A DNA stretch of 64,000 bases from Arvicola amphibius (GCF_903992535.2 NC_052054.1:14869397-14933396); one strand, 5' to 3'; positions 11,145-22,934 are shown, counted from the stretch's first letter. Translations and numbers: made by a program. Notes: generated by a model from the letters alone, not told the origin.

Positions 11145-11289
11145 GTCTTTTTTCATCTAACAAGTGTTATAAAAATAACAGGATTATAACTAGTTACTTA
11201 TGAAATATGGTTTAATTTCAAACACTGCATCTGTTACAGACACTCCTTAATAGAAAATTGACAGTACTTTTAGTAATGAAGAAGTGGAG

Positions 11290-11640
11290 CACCATGATGG
11301 AGTAAGACCTACCAATGACCAAATCCCAAGAGGCACATTGATTTAACAATCACTGGCACACAAAAATAAGTTCAAATAGCAGAGCAACAACAATGCACTT
11401 AGAAATGATCAGCCAGCCAAAGAAGACACTTCTCAAGTGAAGGCATAATGGCCAACAAGTATATAAAAAGGTTCAGCATCATGAATAATCAGATGAATGC
11501 AAATCAAATCTGTAAGAGGCCACTCCCTGACTTCAGTTAGAAGGCAAACTACCAAAGGGACAAAAGACAAAAAACATTGAAGAGAATGGATAGAGATGGC
11601 CAACCGTGTCTTACCAAAATGCTTTAAAGAAAAGATAATT
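11290..11640 (+). mobile_element. L1 ORF2 fragment (old)
   Basis: Contains the L1 ORF2 3' words aagaagacacttctcaagtg, aatggccaacaagtatat and atgaatgcaaatcaaat. 5' and 3' truncated, no open frame. Confidence 0.75.
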
Positions 11641-11739
11641 AGTCCAGAGAAATAACACAGAGTGTGTAATAGCACAGAGATAATCAGACTGTGAGAAAAC
11701 TAGATGCTTAATCATGCATGGTTCTTGTCATGTATTTTT

Positions 11740-12060
11740 AGTCACAGACAACTCTGTGTGAGAGTGTGTTCCTCCTGCTGAGTGTTCATACGTGTGTGCA
11801 TGGATGAGTGTATGGCTGTGCATTTGGAGGCCTGAGGCCAATGCCAAGAGTGCCTAGTCACTCTCCATCTTAATTTTCAAGTCAGAGCTTTCTCATAGGA
11901 CCTGGAGCTTATGGATTCATATAACCTGGCTGCAAGCAAACCCAGGGACCCTCCTGTCTCCACCTCCCAGTGCTAACCCAGGGACCCTCCTGTCTCCACC
12001 TCCCACTGCTATGGTTACAGGTGTGCATAACAGCACCTGGCTTTTCCAGAGTGCTTGGGA
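11740..12060 (+). repeat. Dispersed SINE-like rodent repeat, with 36-bp tandem duplication
   Basis: Family with gtttggaggcctgaggcc-type start and gggaccctcctgtctccacc core; related copies at 28200, 45770 and 47010. Here the core is duplicated: 11939-11974 and 11975-12010 are 36-bp units differing at one base. Family name not certain. Confidence 0.6.
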
Positions 12061-12144
12061 TCCCAACTCAACTCCTAGTGTTTGCATGGCAAGCAATTTA
12101 CTTGAGATCTTCACAGTCCTTCAGCCAAGTGTGGAAGCCTTTGA

Positions 12145-12321
12145 AATTCTTTTCTTTTCTTTTTTTCTTTTCTTTCTTTCTTCTTCTTTTTTTTTTTTTT
12201 TTTTTGAGACAGGGTTTCTCTGTGTAACAGCCCTAGAAGTCCTGAAACTGGCTCTGTATACCAGGCTGGCCTCAAACTCTCTAAGATCTGTCTGCCTTTG
12301 CTTCCCGAGTGCTGTCCAGCT
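12145..12321 (-). repeat. B1 SINE with long poly(A)/GAAA tail
   Basis: Antisense B1: t-run, then gagacagggtttctctgtgt, ccaggctggcctcaaactct and cttcccgagtgctg. The pyrimidine stretch at 12145-12205 is its tail read on the plus strand. Confidence 0.9.
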
Positions 12322-12363
12322 TGAAATTATTTTTATTAATAATAAAAGACACATTTACTAGTT

Positions 12364-12570
12364 AGCTAGAGAGGTGGCTCAGCTGTTAAGAGCATTGGCT
12401 GCTCTTGAAGAGAACTAAGTTTGGTTCCCTGCACCCATATGGCAGCTCACAACCGACCCTAACTCTAATTCTAGAGGTTATAGAACACTCTTCTGACTTC
12501 TGCAAACACCAGAAACACATGTGCACATGCAGGCAAAACACTCACACGTATACCTGTCCTCTCTCTACCA
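12364..12570 (+). repeat. B3-type SINE
   Basis: Starts gctagagaggtggctcagct and continues tgttaagagcattggctgct, with a CA-rich tail that runs into the following microsatellite. Confidence 0.85.
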
Positions 12571-12571
12571 C

Positions 12572-12746
12572 CACACACACACACACACACGTACATGTAC
12601 ACATACTCTCTGTCTCTCTCACACACACACACATTCTCTCTCTCACACACACACACACACTCACACATACACATTCTCTCTCTCTCACACACACACACAC
12701 ATTCTCTCTCTCACACACACACACACACACACTCACACATACACAT

Positions 12747-12777
<31 letters not shown>

Positions 12778-13006
12778 TTCTCTCTCTCACACACACATTC
12801 ACATGGACATACTCTCTCTCTCACACACACACACTTACACACATACACATACTCTCTCACAAACACACACATACACATACTCTCTCTCACACACACACTC
12901 ACACTCACACATACACATTCTCTCTCACACACACACACACACTCACACATACATATACTTTCTCTCTCTCTCTCACACACACACATACATACACACACAC
13001 ACACAC
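12572..13006. repeat. Compound (CA)n/(CT)n microsatellite with higher-order pattern
   Basis: About 430 bp of alternating CACACA and TCTCTC blocks with recurring ctcacacatacacattctct-type modules. It lies in the tail of the B3 SINE. All three plus frames and the minus frames stay open, so the 165-208 residue frames here are artefacts. Confidence 0.97.
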
Positions 13007-13549
13007 TTCACTGGCTAATTTCATCAGCTAAACAGACTTCTAACTGGGGGATGTCACAGATGCTGATCTACTCCAGACGCACAGTATGGTCCCCAGTCCC
13101 CACGGTAGCTCAGTCAAATTCCCATGGCCGCTGCTGTTGAATTAGGAACTGACCCAAGTTTGTCAGTGTTCTTAGCATTGGGTTTTTTACAAATGCATTT
13201 CTCTTTCTAAATATGAAATGTTTGAATAGTTTCCAATCATCTTCTCCCAAAGGTTTACCCACCTGTGACTCTCACTAACTAAATTAGAGACCCCGGGGAG
13301 CAGGTGGTCCAATTTTTCTGCTGTGTACTCTTTCCGTCTTTGACTCAGAGTCTTACCCAGAAAAAGGCCATTCTGTTCTGACCCAAAGGTTATCGGCAAA
13401 AATAACCATTTCAAAGGCCAAAGAGGAACCCAAGCATCTGTATTTCTTACAAACTTCCTTCTCCAAAATTAGATATTGAGCTAGCTATTAAGGTTTAGAC
13501 TTACATAAAAGGAATTATTATTTTACTAAAATTTTAATACATTTTTTGT

Positions 13550-13701
13550 TGTTGTTGTCTTGAGATAGGATCTCCGTATACAGCCTTGGCTGTTCTGGAA
13601 CTCACTGTGTAAACCTGGATGATTTTGAACAACAGAAATCTATCTGAATCTGCCTCCTGGGTGCTGGCATTAAAGATGTGCACCACTACTCTTGGCTAAT
13701 T
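13550..13701 (-). repeat. B1 SINE (diverged)
   Basis: Antisense B1 words: tcttgagataggatctccgt, tggctgttctggaactcact, gcctcctgggtgctggcatt. Confidence 0.8.
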
Positions 13702-13950
13702 TAAATATTTTTAACATTGGACACATGAAAAATGAACACCATATATCAACTGTTTTGCCACTCAGGACAGAAAGAATTAATATGAGAACTTCATTCTTCT
13801 TGTTCCAGTTTGTCAAGAAACTGGAAAAAATGTATAGCTGGAATATATTTTAAAGATATAGCTTTACTGTTTAAGATCTAGATTAGGTATATTAGCATAT
13901 AATGTATAGAAACCACCAATCCTTCTTGCTCAAAAATGAGCATTTCTTGC

Positions 13951-14565
13951 AAGTCCTGGAATAAGCAACTGTAGTGATATTTTGTTTGTGCTTTAATAAA
14001 CTAAGCTTGCCTGAAGATCAGAATGTGGAGTGAGCCACAATTTAGTCATGCAGGCCAGGCAGTGGTGGCACACACCTTTAAACCCAGCACTCAGGAGGAA
14101 ATGGCAGAAGGATCTCTGTGATTTCAAGGCCACCCTGGGCTACACAAAATTGATCCGGTATAAAAGAGAAACAGCCCAGCACTGGTAGCTCATACCTTTA
14201 ATCCCAGCATTAGGGAGATAAGAGACAGGAAGGGATATGGCTGGGCGGAGAGAGGAATATAAAGCAGGGGGAGACAGGAGCTCATTGCATTCAGTTTGAG
14301 GATTCATAGGGACAGTATCGCCCTGTTGGTCTGAGGATTCAGTAAAGGTAAGAACTTGTGGCTGGCTGCTCTGCTTTTTTTCACCTTTCAGCATCAACCC
14401 CTAGATCTGACTCTGGGTTTTTATTATTTAAGACCAATGAGAATTTGTGCTTCAAGCAATGATAATAAGAAAGGTTGATTTTTCATTGTTTTGAATTATT
14501 ATTTACTTCCTGAAAGTCCTGGAATAAGCAATGATAATAAGAAAGATTGTTATTTTGTTGTTTTG
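13951..14565. repeat. Tandem duplication (about 73 bp) interrupted by the LTR
   Basis: The sequence aagtcctggaataagcaa occurs before the LTR (13951-13968) and again near 14514-14531. The following gcaatgataataagaaag occurs after the LTR (14456 on) and near 14528. Removing the LTR restores two adjacent copies. Confidence 0.75.
13970..14454 (+). mobile_element. Solo LTR, family 2 copy 2, carrying two B1-like units
   Basis: 485 bp from TGTAGTGATATT to GCTTCA, flanked by AGCAAC (13964-13969) and AGCAAT (14455-14460), a 6-bp TSD with one mismatch. It contains ctttaataaactaagcttgc, a B1-like unit (ggcagtggtggcacacacct ... gccaccctgggctacac) and a second shorter unit (gcactggtagctcatacctt). It ends with a tctgggtttttatta block. 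No internal retroviral sequence attached. Confidence 0.8.
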
Positions 14566-14584
14566 AATTGTTCTTTTTTTTTTA

Positions 14585-14735
14585 ATGTGCATACAAGTGG
14601 TATTTTGCCTGCTGTGTGCCTGGTGCTCAGGGAGGCCAGAGGACAAAGTCGGATTCCCTGGGAGTGAACTTACATGGTTGTGAGCCACCATGTAGGAACT
14701 GGGACTCAAACCTGAGTCCTAGTCCTGTTGTTTTG
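14585..14735 (-). repeat. B2-type SINE fragment
   Basis: On the minus strand: gtttgagtcccagttcctac, atggtggctcacaaccatgt, gtcctctggcctccctgag. The head is missing. Confidence 0.65.
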
Positions 14736-14741
14736 ATCATT

Positions 14742-14850
14742 AATATGCATTGAGCATGTGCTGTGCATCTCAAGTGCTTTATGTGCACTATCTGGTAGGA
14801 TATTTTAAGGTGATTCGTCCTCACAATAATCTTGTGAGGTAAATCTTCGA
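14742..14850 (+). repeat. MIR SINE remnant
   Basis: Matches the MIR 3' half: cattgagcatgtgctgtgca, aagtgctttatgtgcactat, cctcacaataatcttgtgag. Ancient, shared by mammals. Confidence 0.65.
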
Positions 14851-15479
14851 TAAAGCCCGCCAGGCCTTGCCTGTGCTGGTTCTCCTTTGCTACCACACAC
14901 TAACGGATTGCACCCTGGAGTTCCTCGGTGATTACTCTGTATTCACATGCTGCCTCTGAAAGGAAGTTGACGTTCTTCTATTTTTCAGAGAAACCAGTTT
15001 TGAAATGTATTCAGTATCACGGGCACAAAGCTAACAAGTACAGGGACCTATAAGTCAAGCAAACAAAGGCAGCAGCGTGTGATTGGCCATTGTGCATCCA
15101 CACACATGTCAATAATCTCACAGTCAAGCATGCTGACATCTCGGTTAAGGGAGATGGTTGTCCCGCTCGACTTTGCTCATCAGAGCACCTGTGAAACATG
15201 TGGCATACTTAAGAAAAATAAGCCAGTTCCAACTGGAGTACTTAGACCATTGAGGAGCCGTGGTATCAGGTAACGCAATAAACGAGTGAAGAGCGTGAGG
15301 AGCTAGCCTAGAGCCTGTGGAAGAAGCCAACACACTGCCCTCAGATTTGGGTCCTGTGCTGGTTTAAATGGTGACCTAACAGACCCATGCTAAAACAATC
15401 TGTATGCAGAAATCACAGCAGGACTACGCATTTTGCAGTAGCAGCGAGTCAACCTATGGAGTAGAAGCCACTTCAAAAA

Positions 15480-15870
15480 CTCAAGCTACACCCACCACTG
15501 GAGGCTTCCGAGAATACATGTTCTCAACCCATTGCTGAGATAAGTACCATGACCAAAAGGAACTTGGGGAGGAAAGCATTTGTCCGGCTGACAGTTTACA
15601 TCTATCATTGAGCGGGTGTCGTTCACTTCCTTGTAGTGTAGCTTCCTCAGGGAAGGAGCTCAAGGCAGGAATGAAGCAGAGACCATGGGGGGACACTGCT
15701 TATTGGCTTGCTCTCTCTAGGTTGCACAGTTATCTTTCTTATACAGTCCAGGCCCTACCTGCCTCGGGATGCAACCACGCAGAATGAGCTTGGCCCTCCC
15801 ATATCGATCTTTTTTTTTTCCAAGAAGATACCACACAGACATGAATACAGGCCATCTAATGGAGACAATT
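15480..15870 (-). repeat. Dispersed rodent repeat (same unnamed family as 4195-4960)
   Basis: Antisense words of the family: acactgcttattggcttgct, tttcttatacagtccaggcc, gagcttggccctcccatatc. Confidence 0.5.
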
Positions 15871-15922
15871 CTCCAGCTAAGCTTCTCTCTTCCCAGCACC
15901 ACACTGACAGCAAATGCAGCTG

Positions 15923-16261
15923 TGTGCTGTGATTACCATTAATGAATAAAGAAACTGCTTTGGACCTATAACAAGGCAGAACTTAAGTAGGCAGGGAAAG
16001 CTAGGCTGAATGCTGGGAGGGAGAAGGGCAAAGTCAAGCGAGATGCCATGGAGCTGCCGCCGGAGATAGAAATGCTGAAATTTTCTGGCAGGTCACCACC
16101 TCGTGGTGATATACAGATTAATAGAAATGTGATAAATTAATATATAAGAGTTAGCCAATAGGAAGTTAGAGCTAATGGGCCAATCAGTGGTTTAATTAGT
16201 ACAGTATCTGTGAGAGTACTTTGGGACTGAGCAGCCAGGAACCAACAAGAGGCCCCCTCCA
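15923..16261 (+). mobile_element. Solo LTR, family 1 copy B
   Basis: 339 bp from TGTGCTGTGA to CCCTCCA, flanked by GCAGCTG on both sides (15916-15922, 16262-16268). Shares gaataaagaaactgctttgg, caccacctcgtggtgatata, cagattaatagaaatg and the gtacagtatctgtgaga block with the other copies. No internal region. Confidence 0.8.
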
Positions 16262-16979
16262 GCAGCTGGGCATTTGGCTGACTGGAGATTCTGTGTGTGC
16301 ACATATCAAGTGAGGAAACTTCCTTTCTTGAGGGACCTTACGAGCGATTGGTCAGACAGTTTCATTGGAGTAGTCTTTAAAGTAATGTATTGGCTGCTAT
16401 GCCTACTTGGTTCTTACAGTGGGATTACTAAGGGTATTGAACACTAGCCGAAAATGGCCCCAAGTTGGAGATGTAGAGCCCTAAGACACAGCTGGCCAGA
16501 TGAGATTTGAATATTTATAAAACTACCGAGTGGCCAAACAGAGAAAGGAGGAGTTGTAAACACCTGCAAATATTCTTATTTATTCCAAAAACATGATGCT
16601 CTGCAAATGCCAGCATCCCTGGAGGCAAATCAAAATAGAAAATGACACACAGTGTTTGCTGTATGCAGCAGGACCCCAGAGTGCAGCCCAATGGGGAAAG
16701 TGTTCTTCCAGTAAGCTGTAAGTGAATGCATTAGTAGTAGTAATATTACATCAATATTTTATAAAAGTTCAATTAAACTCTGACTAGAATTAGATAAACA
16801 TGGGGGGGGGAGACCAACCTTTGCTTCTATTCCACCCACATGAAGTGAACTCTAAAGGTCAGCCCCAACATCCACAGGCTGGGTCTCTATGGCACATACA
16901 GCTCATTCTTAATTAGACAGGATGAGGTGTACTTATCCTAACAGCCACAGAGAGCTGTAATCCTCACCCCTCACCAAAA

Positions 16980-17257
16980 AAGTCTGCTGTGACATTATGT
17001 CTCCTGCCCTAGGAAAGCCTCAATGACATGGCTGCAGAACAATGATGACCCTGATAAATATGCTCACGTTGGAGGAGGAAATCTCGTGTGAACCCTAGAC
17101 AAAGAAGTCCAGGAAATGAGTGGCTACTGAGAGAAGAAGAAATGAGTCCCAGGAGTGAGCCGCTCATTGACTATCCAATACCAACATGGGATTCTCTGAT
17201 ATCATGTACACACAAATACCATTACATGGACTGAACAGGATACATATACATGTTATT

Positions 17258-17293
<36 letters not shown>

Positions 17294-17450
17294 CAATAAC
17301 AATCAAAGAGAAAGAGGCCATGCATTTGAGAGGTACTAGGAGAGTGAGGGTGTAGAAGGGATTGGAAAGAGAGCGCTGGGGTGTGCTGAAGAGAGGAAAT
17401 AGAAAGGGGAAATTGATATAATTATAGTTCATTTTTTAATATCAAAAAGA
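16980..17450 (+). mobile_element. L1 3' UTR fragment with internal (GT)n
   Basis: The terminal part reads aagaggccatgcatttgaga ... ggggaaattgatataattat, typical of rodent L1 3' ends. A (GT)n array lies at 17259-17290. Confidence 0.6.
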
Positions 17451-18424
17451 GTGATAGAAATAATTAAAATCCAAAGATAAAATCTAATTACATTTCTTCC
17501 AGACAGTTTCCAGAATTATTTGTAGGGCACCAATATAAACCTACCTCTTCTTGATTATTTCTTTTTTAACTATCTGAAGAAAAAAATTAAAAGACTAAAC
17601 AACTAAACTATTTTTTTAAAAATAAATAGTTAAGATTATGACAATATTAAACAGGAAAGCCATGACAGTTAAAACCTTTATTCGTACCGAATGGCACTGT
17701 AGCGTGCAGTGCAGTGCAAACAAGACATGCTGTACTGTCATTTAACAATGAAAATGCCATTTTCGCAACAATGGAGCTGTCTATTCAGCAGAGTAATCCC
17801 AAAGCTGTCACTGGGCCTCAGAGTAACAGTTCCCTACTTATTGGCTCTCAAGCTGGGTCACTGATGAGATCATACTTGCATCAAAGCAAAGTTATCCTTT
17901 CAAAAGTTATCTAACACAGACTCATGGTTTTTGTGGTAGAGTCATTCATTTAAATCAAAGGTTGAAAGCCAAATGCTGTTTCATCTGCCCTGTACCCCTG
18001 AGATGTAGCCAGTCTGAACTGGGAATATCTATCACATTGCTATGAGGGCATGAAAAAGCCACATGTAAGACTTTTAGTAGCTCTCAGTGTAGATTTGGGT
18101 GAAACCAATCTATCCTGGGGACATTAATTGAAGGTTATTTACTAAGCCAATAAAGCAGACACCCAGAAAGAGACTGAAAGGCATAGAGAACATGACCAGA
18201 GACCCTAGAGAAGCCCGGTCCTGAAGAGTACTTCAAAGACCACCTGGGAGTCAGGAGGTGGCTAGAAGGAAGCCAGAGGCTGCTGATTCCTGAGGAGAAG
18301 GCAGAGGCCATACAAGCTGCTTAGATGGTTATGCCCTGGCCCTAAAATGAAGAATTTATCCTAATGAGTCAAATGCCTGTAACACACTGAGAAATGATTT
18401 CTGGTTAGCTGAGGGGTTTTGTTT

Positions 18425-18715
18425 TGCTTTGCAATGTGTGTATGGGGGATAAAACCCAGAGCCTGTATGCAATTCAGACAAGCATTCGACCGCCGGGCTA
18501 CATGCCCAGCCCTTGCTTGGTTGGTTTGTTTATGTGGGGCCTCACTATATATCTCAGGCTGATCTTACACTTGTCATGTAGCTGGCCTTGAACTTGCGTC
18601 TCCCTGTGTTCACCTCACAGATGCTGGGGCTCAGAGGCACACACCGCCATGCCCACCTGTGTTCACCTCACAGCTATTGGGGTTCAGAGGCACACATCGC
18701 CGTGCCCACCTAGAG
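18425..18715 (-). repeat. ID-B1 composite SINE (B4 type) with internal 53-bp duplication
   Basis: Antisense ID part (gggggataaaacccagagcc, cgccgggctacatgcccagc) is followed by an antisense B1-like part (ctcactatatatctcaggct). The segment beginning tgtgttcacctcacag is repeated in tandem (about 18605-18657 and 18658-18710). Confidence 0.75.
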
Positions 18716-19755
18716 TTCAACCATTCATCTTGTCAGCCTTTAAATTCTTTGATTTGGCCATTGAATCTTGGCCAAAGTTAATATACTGTCTGAATATCCA
18801 TTAATGACAGGATTTTCTGAATTACCGGCTTCTAATGCCGTCTTTCAAATTTTCTTTCATTGGAATGATCTCTTTTTCCCTCTTAGTAACCTATGTTTCT
18901 AAAAAAGAAAAAAAAAGTGAATATCAGTAATTTTCCCCAATTCCCCGCAGCTACTTCAATTATTATTATTTCAAACATTTGCATAATTAATTCCCTTTGT
19001 TTTCCAGTAACTTCACATTACCTGTGAGGTATTAAAAAGAAAGAAATATGCTAAAAGCTTTTTAAGTTCAGTATGTTGGAAAGAAACAGGTGTGCTGATT
19101 GCTTAAAAATTAAAAAAGAGAACAACCTAACAAAGCCACCACAGAAGAGTCTCCTTGCCCCAGTTCTAACTCAGACAGACTCACAATGGACTGTGTGAGT
19201 TGAGGCCTGGTTAGTCTCACTGCCACTGAACAGTAGAAGAAGAAGCTTGGCCTACCATCCCTGTGGTCTCTCCAAGAGCAGCTCAAGATTAAACCCAAGC
19301 CTACTTAACTCCAGACCATGTGTATCATAATATATACTATAAAATCCCTGTATCAGGACCTGCTGAACTTTTCCCATTCACACCTATTTGAAATTTTTAT
19401 GTAACCCTAGGTAGATAGGTCTATAAAATAGGTATACAAATCAAACATAAATTCATCATAATTATCAAAGGAAATGTATTTTATGACAATTTTTTGCTGT
19501 CCACAATTTTATCATATTAAAGGTGAAATGAAATTCACATAGTAACCATACGGATATGGCTGCTTGTCTAACACAACATATTCCAAAGATATGAATCTGA
19601 CACTTGCAAATGGGAAATGATAGTAGAAAACATGAAGGGGGTGTGTTTTTAGTAATAAAGCCATGATGTTTTCTTCCATAAGAGCAGAAAACTTTACACA
19701 CACAGAATAGCACCGCAGTTTCTGATTCAGCATGGCCGTGAATCTGAGTAGGAGT

Positions 19756-20125
19756 CACCATCAGGGGACCCTCACTGCCACCAAGGGGCCCTTACTACCA
19801 CCTGGGAGACCTCACTGTCACCAGGGAGCCCTCATCGCCCATGGGAACCCTCATTGCCCTATGGGAGCACTCACTGCTACCAGGGAGTACTCAGTGCCAC
19901 CAGGGAGCCCTCACCACCACCTGGGAGACCTCACCATCACCAGGGAGCCCTCACTGCCACCAGGGAGCCCTCACTGCCACCAGGGAGCCCTCACTGCCAC
20001 CAGGGAGCCCTCACTGCCACCAGGGAATCCTCATGGCCACATGGGAACCCTCATTGCCATATGGGAGCACTCACTGTCACCAGGGAGCACTCACTTCTAC
20101 CAAGGAGCCCTCACTGCCACTGTGA
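19756..20125. repeat. Minisatellite, 20-bp unit, about 18 copies, with 10-unit higher-order repeat
   Basis: Unit cagggagccctcactgccac, near-perfect at 19941-20020 and diverged at the edges. A variant pair (catgggaaccctcattgcc then atgggagcactcactg) occurs near 19839 and again near 20039, exactly ten units apart. All three plus frames are open (94-136 residues) because no unit phase contains a stop; not genes. Confidence 0.95.
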
Positions 20126-20457
20126 GGCATGGTGGTACGTGAAATATAAGTTGTTCGTGCTGTGTGCCAGAACCAGGGCACATGGAAGATGTGTGATGCC
20201 CTGTGGGTAAGTACTGTCTGAAAAGCCTTGGGTTCATTAAATGTTTGATTTCTAACTAATTTTTGGTCACTGTACATTTAGAAACTTTTCTATTATAGAT
20301 TTTTCACATAGCCTCCTATTTGCTCACACAGGGTCATGATTCACGGTTTAAGAGGCTTCGCCTTCCATAAACCTTATAATGCTGTTTACATTTTGTAGTC
20401 ATGGGTTATTGAATTTATCACAGCCTCTCAGGTGCCAAGATGAAGATGGACGTTTAA

Positions 20458-20722
20458 AAGAAATCCCACACTAGCTCAGAATTGAGAATAACAGAAGGTT
20501 ATTTATCTAGGGGTAGACTCACAAATCAATATCCTCTGCTGGGATGGAGAACAGCAACAGAATCCCGCAGCAAAAAAAAAAAAAAAAAAGAAAGAAAGAA
20601 AAAGAAAAAAAAAAAGGCCCAATGCATGCTTTACATTTACATTGGCATAAATAGTATAAGAGGCCACGCCCAAGTGGGTGGGTAGCTTAAAGGCTACTGG
20701 CTGTAGGACTTCCTACAGCACC
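20458..20722 (+). repeat. Unnamed dispersed repeat, copy 2, with A-rich array
   Basis: Related to 7091-7200; contains an A/GAAA-rich array at 20573-20616. Confidence 0.45.
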
Positions 20723-22690
20723 CAGGACCTGTGCATTTAAAACTACTTAACATTCCTTCGTGTCAAGAGAATATCTCTGTTGCTTAAATTCCTTCATTTC
20801 TACTCAGTGCTGCCATCTGCTATGGCCAATCACAGTCTCCCAAAGGACCATGGGTACCAATCTATGGCACTATTGCAAGGTGCCGAAGCTTTCTGATGTA
20901 AGTCCTCAAGAGAGGAAGTTCGGTCACTTCCTGCCACTTCCCTCATCTCTAAGATGCCATGAAATGAACCAACACTTTCACTATGAGATCCCTCCACTAC
21001 GTACCATTTTATTAGCACCCAAGAGTTGTAGCGCCAGAGAAACACGGGCTAAACCCATGAGCCAGAAGAACCTCTTCCTCTCTACAAGTTGCTTTGAGTA
21101 TTTTGTTCTAGCAACAGAACAGTGACTGGCAGGCGATCCTGCTTATATCTCTATCCCTCCCTTGTCATTGCAGCCTTAATCTGTCACCTTCCTCATCTCT
21201 GTCCCTTCCTTGTCACTGCAGACGCTCGGAATCTGTCACCTTCCTCATCTTCAGTTTCCACTGCAATCCAGTTAACTGGTGATTGGTTAATCTCCACAGG
21301 GTGCCCATATGGCAATGAGGGTGCTAGACACCTGGCATTTAAAGCAAGTTATGCCGTATGATTTTCCAGGTTCTATTAGTTTCCAATGCTTCTAACTGGA
21401 GGGCAATTTAGCACTGTCCTTCTATCCCAAGCCATGCAGATGTTCCCAAGAATTATTTCATTTTTAAATTGTTTTTTTTAAAAAATTGCTCTTTTATCTT
21501 CTCTATTAAGAGATTTTTTTTTATCTCTTTCTTCCTAGATTTTTACCAGTATGGATCTTACTAGGACTCCCCTTCTTTCTTCGGTAAAGAATAGTGAACA
21601 AAATTAATTCCATGCTCTCCTAGAACGTCTAGGTAGGGAGAAGGTAAAGTATACCATCAGAAAGTTAAGCTCACCACACCACACTTCCAACCTGACGCTC
21701 CTCCCATGTGGTGAGGTCAAGAGCATAGAGTCCAGAGGCTTAGTCGTTTGTCCTCTTAACACGGGTTCATTGCTTGCAAGCTGCAGGCACTTCCCACAGC
21801 TTCCTCCCTTCCACATCCGCAAGCATCAAAGTGCTCCATCCTTGTCTATTCCTGTCTGAGGGCTCTCCCCAATCCATTGTTTTGGCCTAGACCTTTAAGG
21901 TGGAACTCGGAACTGTAACACACACCAGTGGCTGCAACAGAGGCAGGTGCCCCTTTAAAGGCACGCAGCCCTTCGCAGGCTCTTTGGGTATCACAGTGCC
22001 AAGGTACCTGTCTATTCGGTGGAATGGTTTATCCCTAGAGAGTAGTAGGCTCCCATTACAAGGTGGGAAAAATGTTCCTGTTGACATTACACGAGGAAAT
22101 AAAGCACAAATAGGCATGACTGAGCCTTGGTAGGGTTTCAATAGCTCCACACATGAGCGTCTTCAGGATTTTTGTCATTCAGAATCACAAAGCATCTTAA
22201 GTGATGGTAATTAAGAGAGACTGGGGACTGATGGGAGTTTTCATCATTTTGTCTAGGACTTCAAATTCAGCTGTTGTTCACAGGCATCCTTCAAACTCTA
22301 TTGAAATAAAAATTGTCAGTACTTGTTATGATAATAGGCATTTGTTAATTCCTGGCTTCCTAGCTTCTCAAGTGTCTTCCTACATAGGGAGATTTTCCTA
22401 ATATATGAGCTGGTAGGAATCAATATTTGCCTTTCAGTACAAAATAGATAACCACTGCTTTCTGTGACTTCAGAGTCTAGGGTGAATGGAGGTGGCCTAG
22501 GCTCTATGTGCAGCCTGTTTCCCCACTCCAGACTGCCCAGCCAAGTGCCATGTATCTCTTGTCCCCCACATTTCCAAAGTCTGCTCCTTCAGTCTGCCCA
22601 TCAAATCAAACTTAACGCCATCACTTTGGAGAGACGGTTTGCATTGCTTTAAATAATTAATAGCAATAATCATTAATAATAACAGCTGAC

Positions 22691-22868
22691 GGTTTTTTGG
22701 TTTTTTGGTTTTGTAATTTTGGTTTTTCAAGACTGGGTTTCTCAGTAGCTTTGGAGCCTGTCCTGGAACTCACTCTTGCAGACTAGGCTGGCCCTCAACT
22801 CACATCGATCTGCCTGCCTCTGCCTCCCAATCCCTAGGATTAAATATGTGTGCCACCACCACCCAGCT
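22691..22868 (-). repeat. B1 SINE inserted in a MIR
   Basis: Antisense B1: gagcctgtcctggaactcac, gctggccctcaactcacatc, tgcctctgcctcccaatccc. MIR-like sequence (aataacagctgacg | cacatttgttgagaattcga) continues on both sides. Confidence 0.85.
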
Positions 22869-22925
22869 CACATTTGTTGAGAATTCGATGAGTGCCAGGC
22901 ATTCATCTAGGCTCTTGACGCAAAC
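22869..22925 (+). repeat. MIR remnant
   Basis: Words tgttgagaattcgatgagtg and ccaggcattcatctaggctc resemble the MIR core. Cut on the left by B1 and on the right by L1. Confidence 0.5.
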
Positions 22926-22934
22926 AACGTAGTT

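Noticed and set aside
10836..11203. Cys/Val/Tyr/Met-rich open frames of about 90-117 residues
   Set aside because: Translation of a TG/TATG tract.
12405..13140. Open frames of up to 208 residues rich in His/Thr/Leu/Ser on the plus strand and Cys/Val/Arg/Glu on the minus
   Set aside because: Translation of a CA/CT microsatellite, which has no stop codon in most phases.
19756..20125. CRISPR-like regular repeat
   Set aside because: Units are contiguous with no spacers, and the DNA is mammalian; it is a minisatellite.
19732..20210. Three overlapping open frames (94-136 residues) with proline/histidine repeats
   Set aside because: A 20-bp unit cycles through all frames and contains no stop; there is no start context or conserved family.
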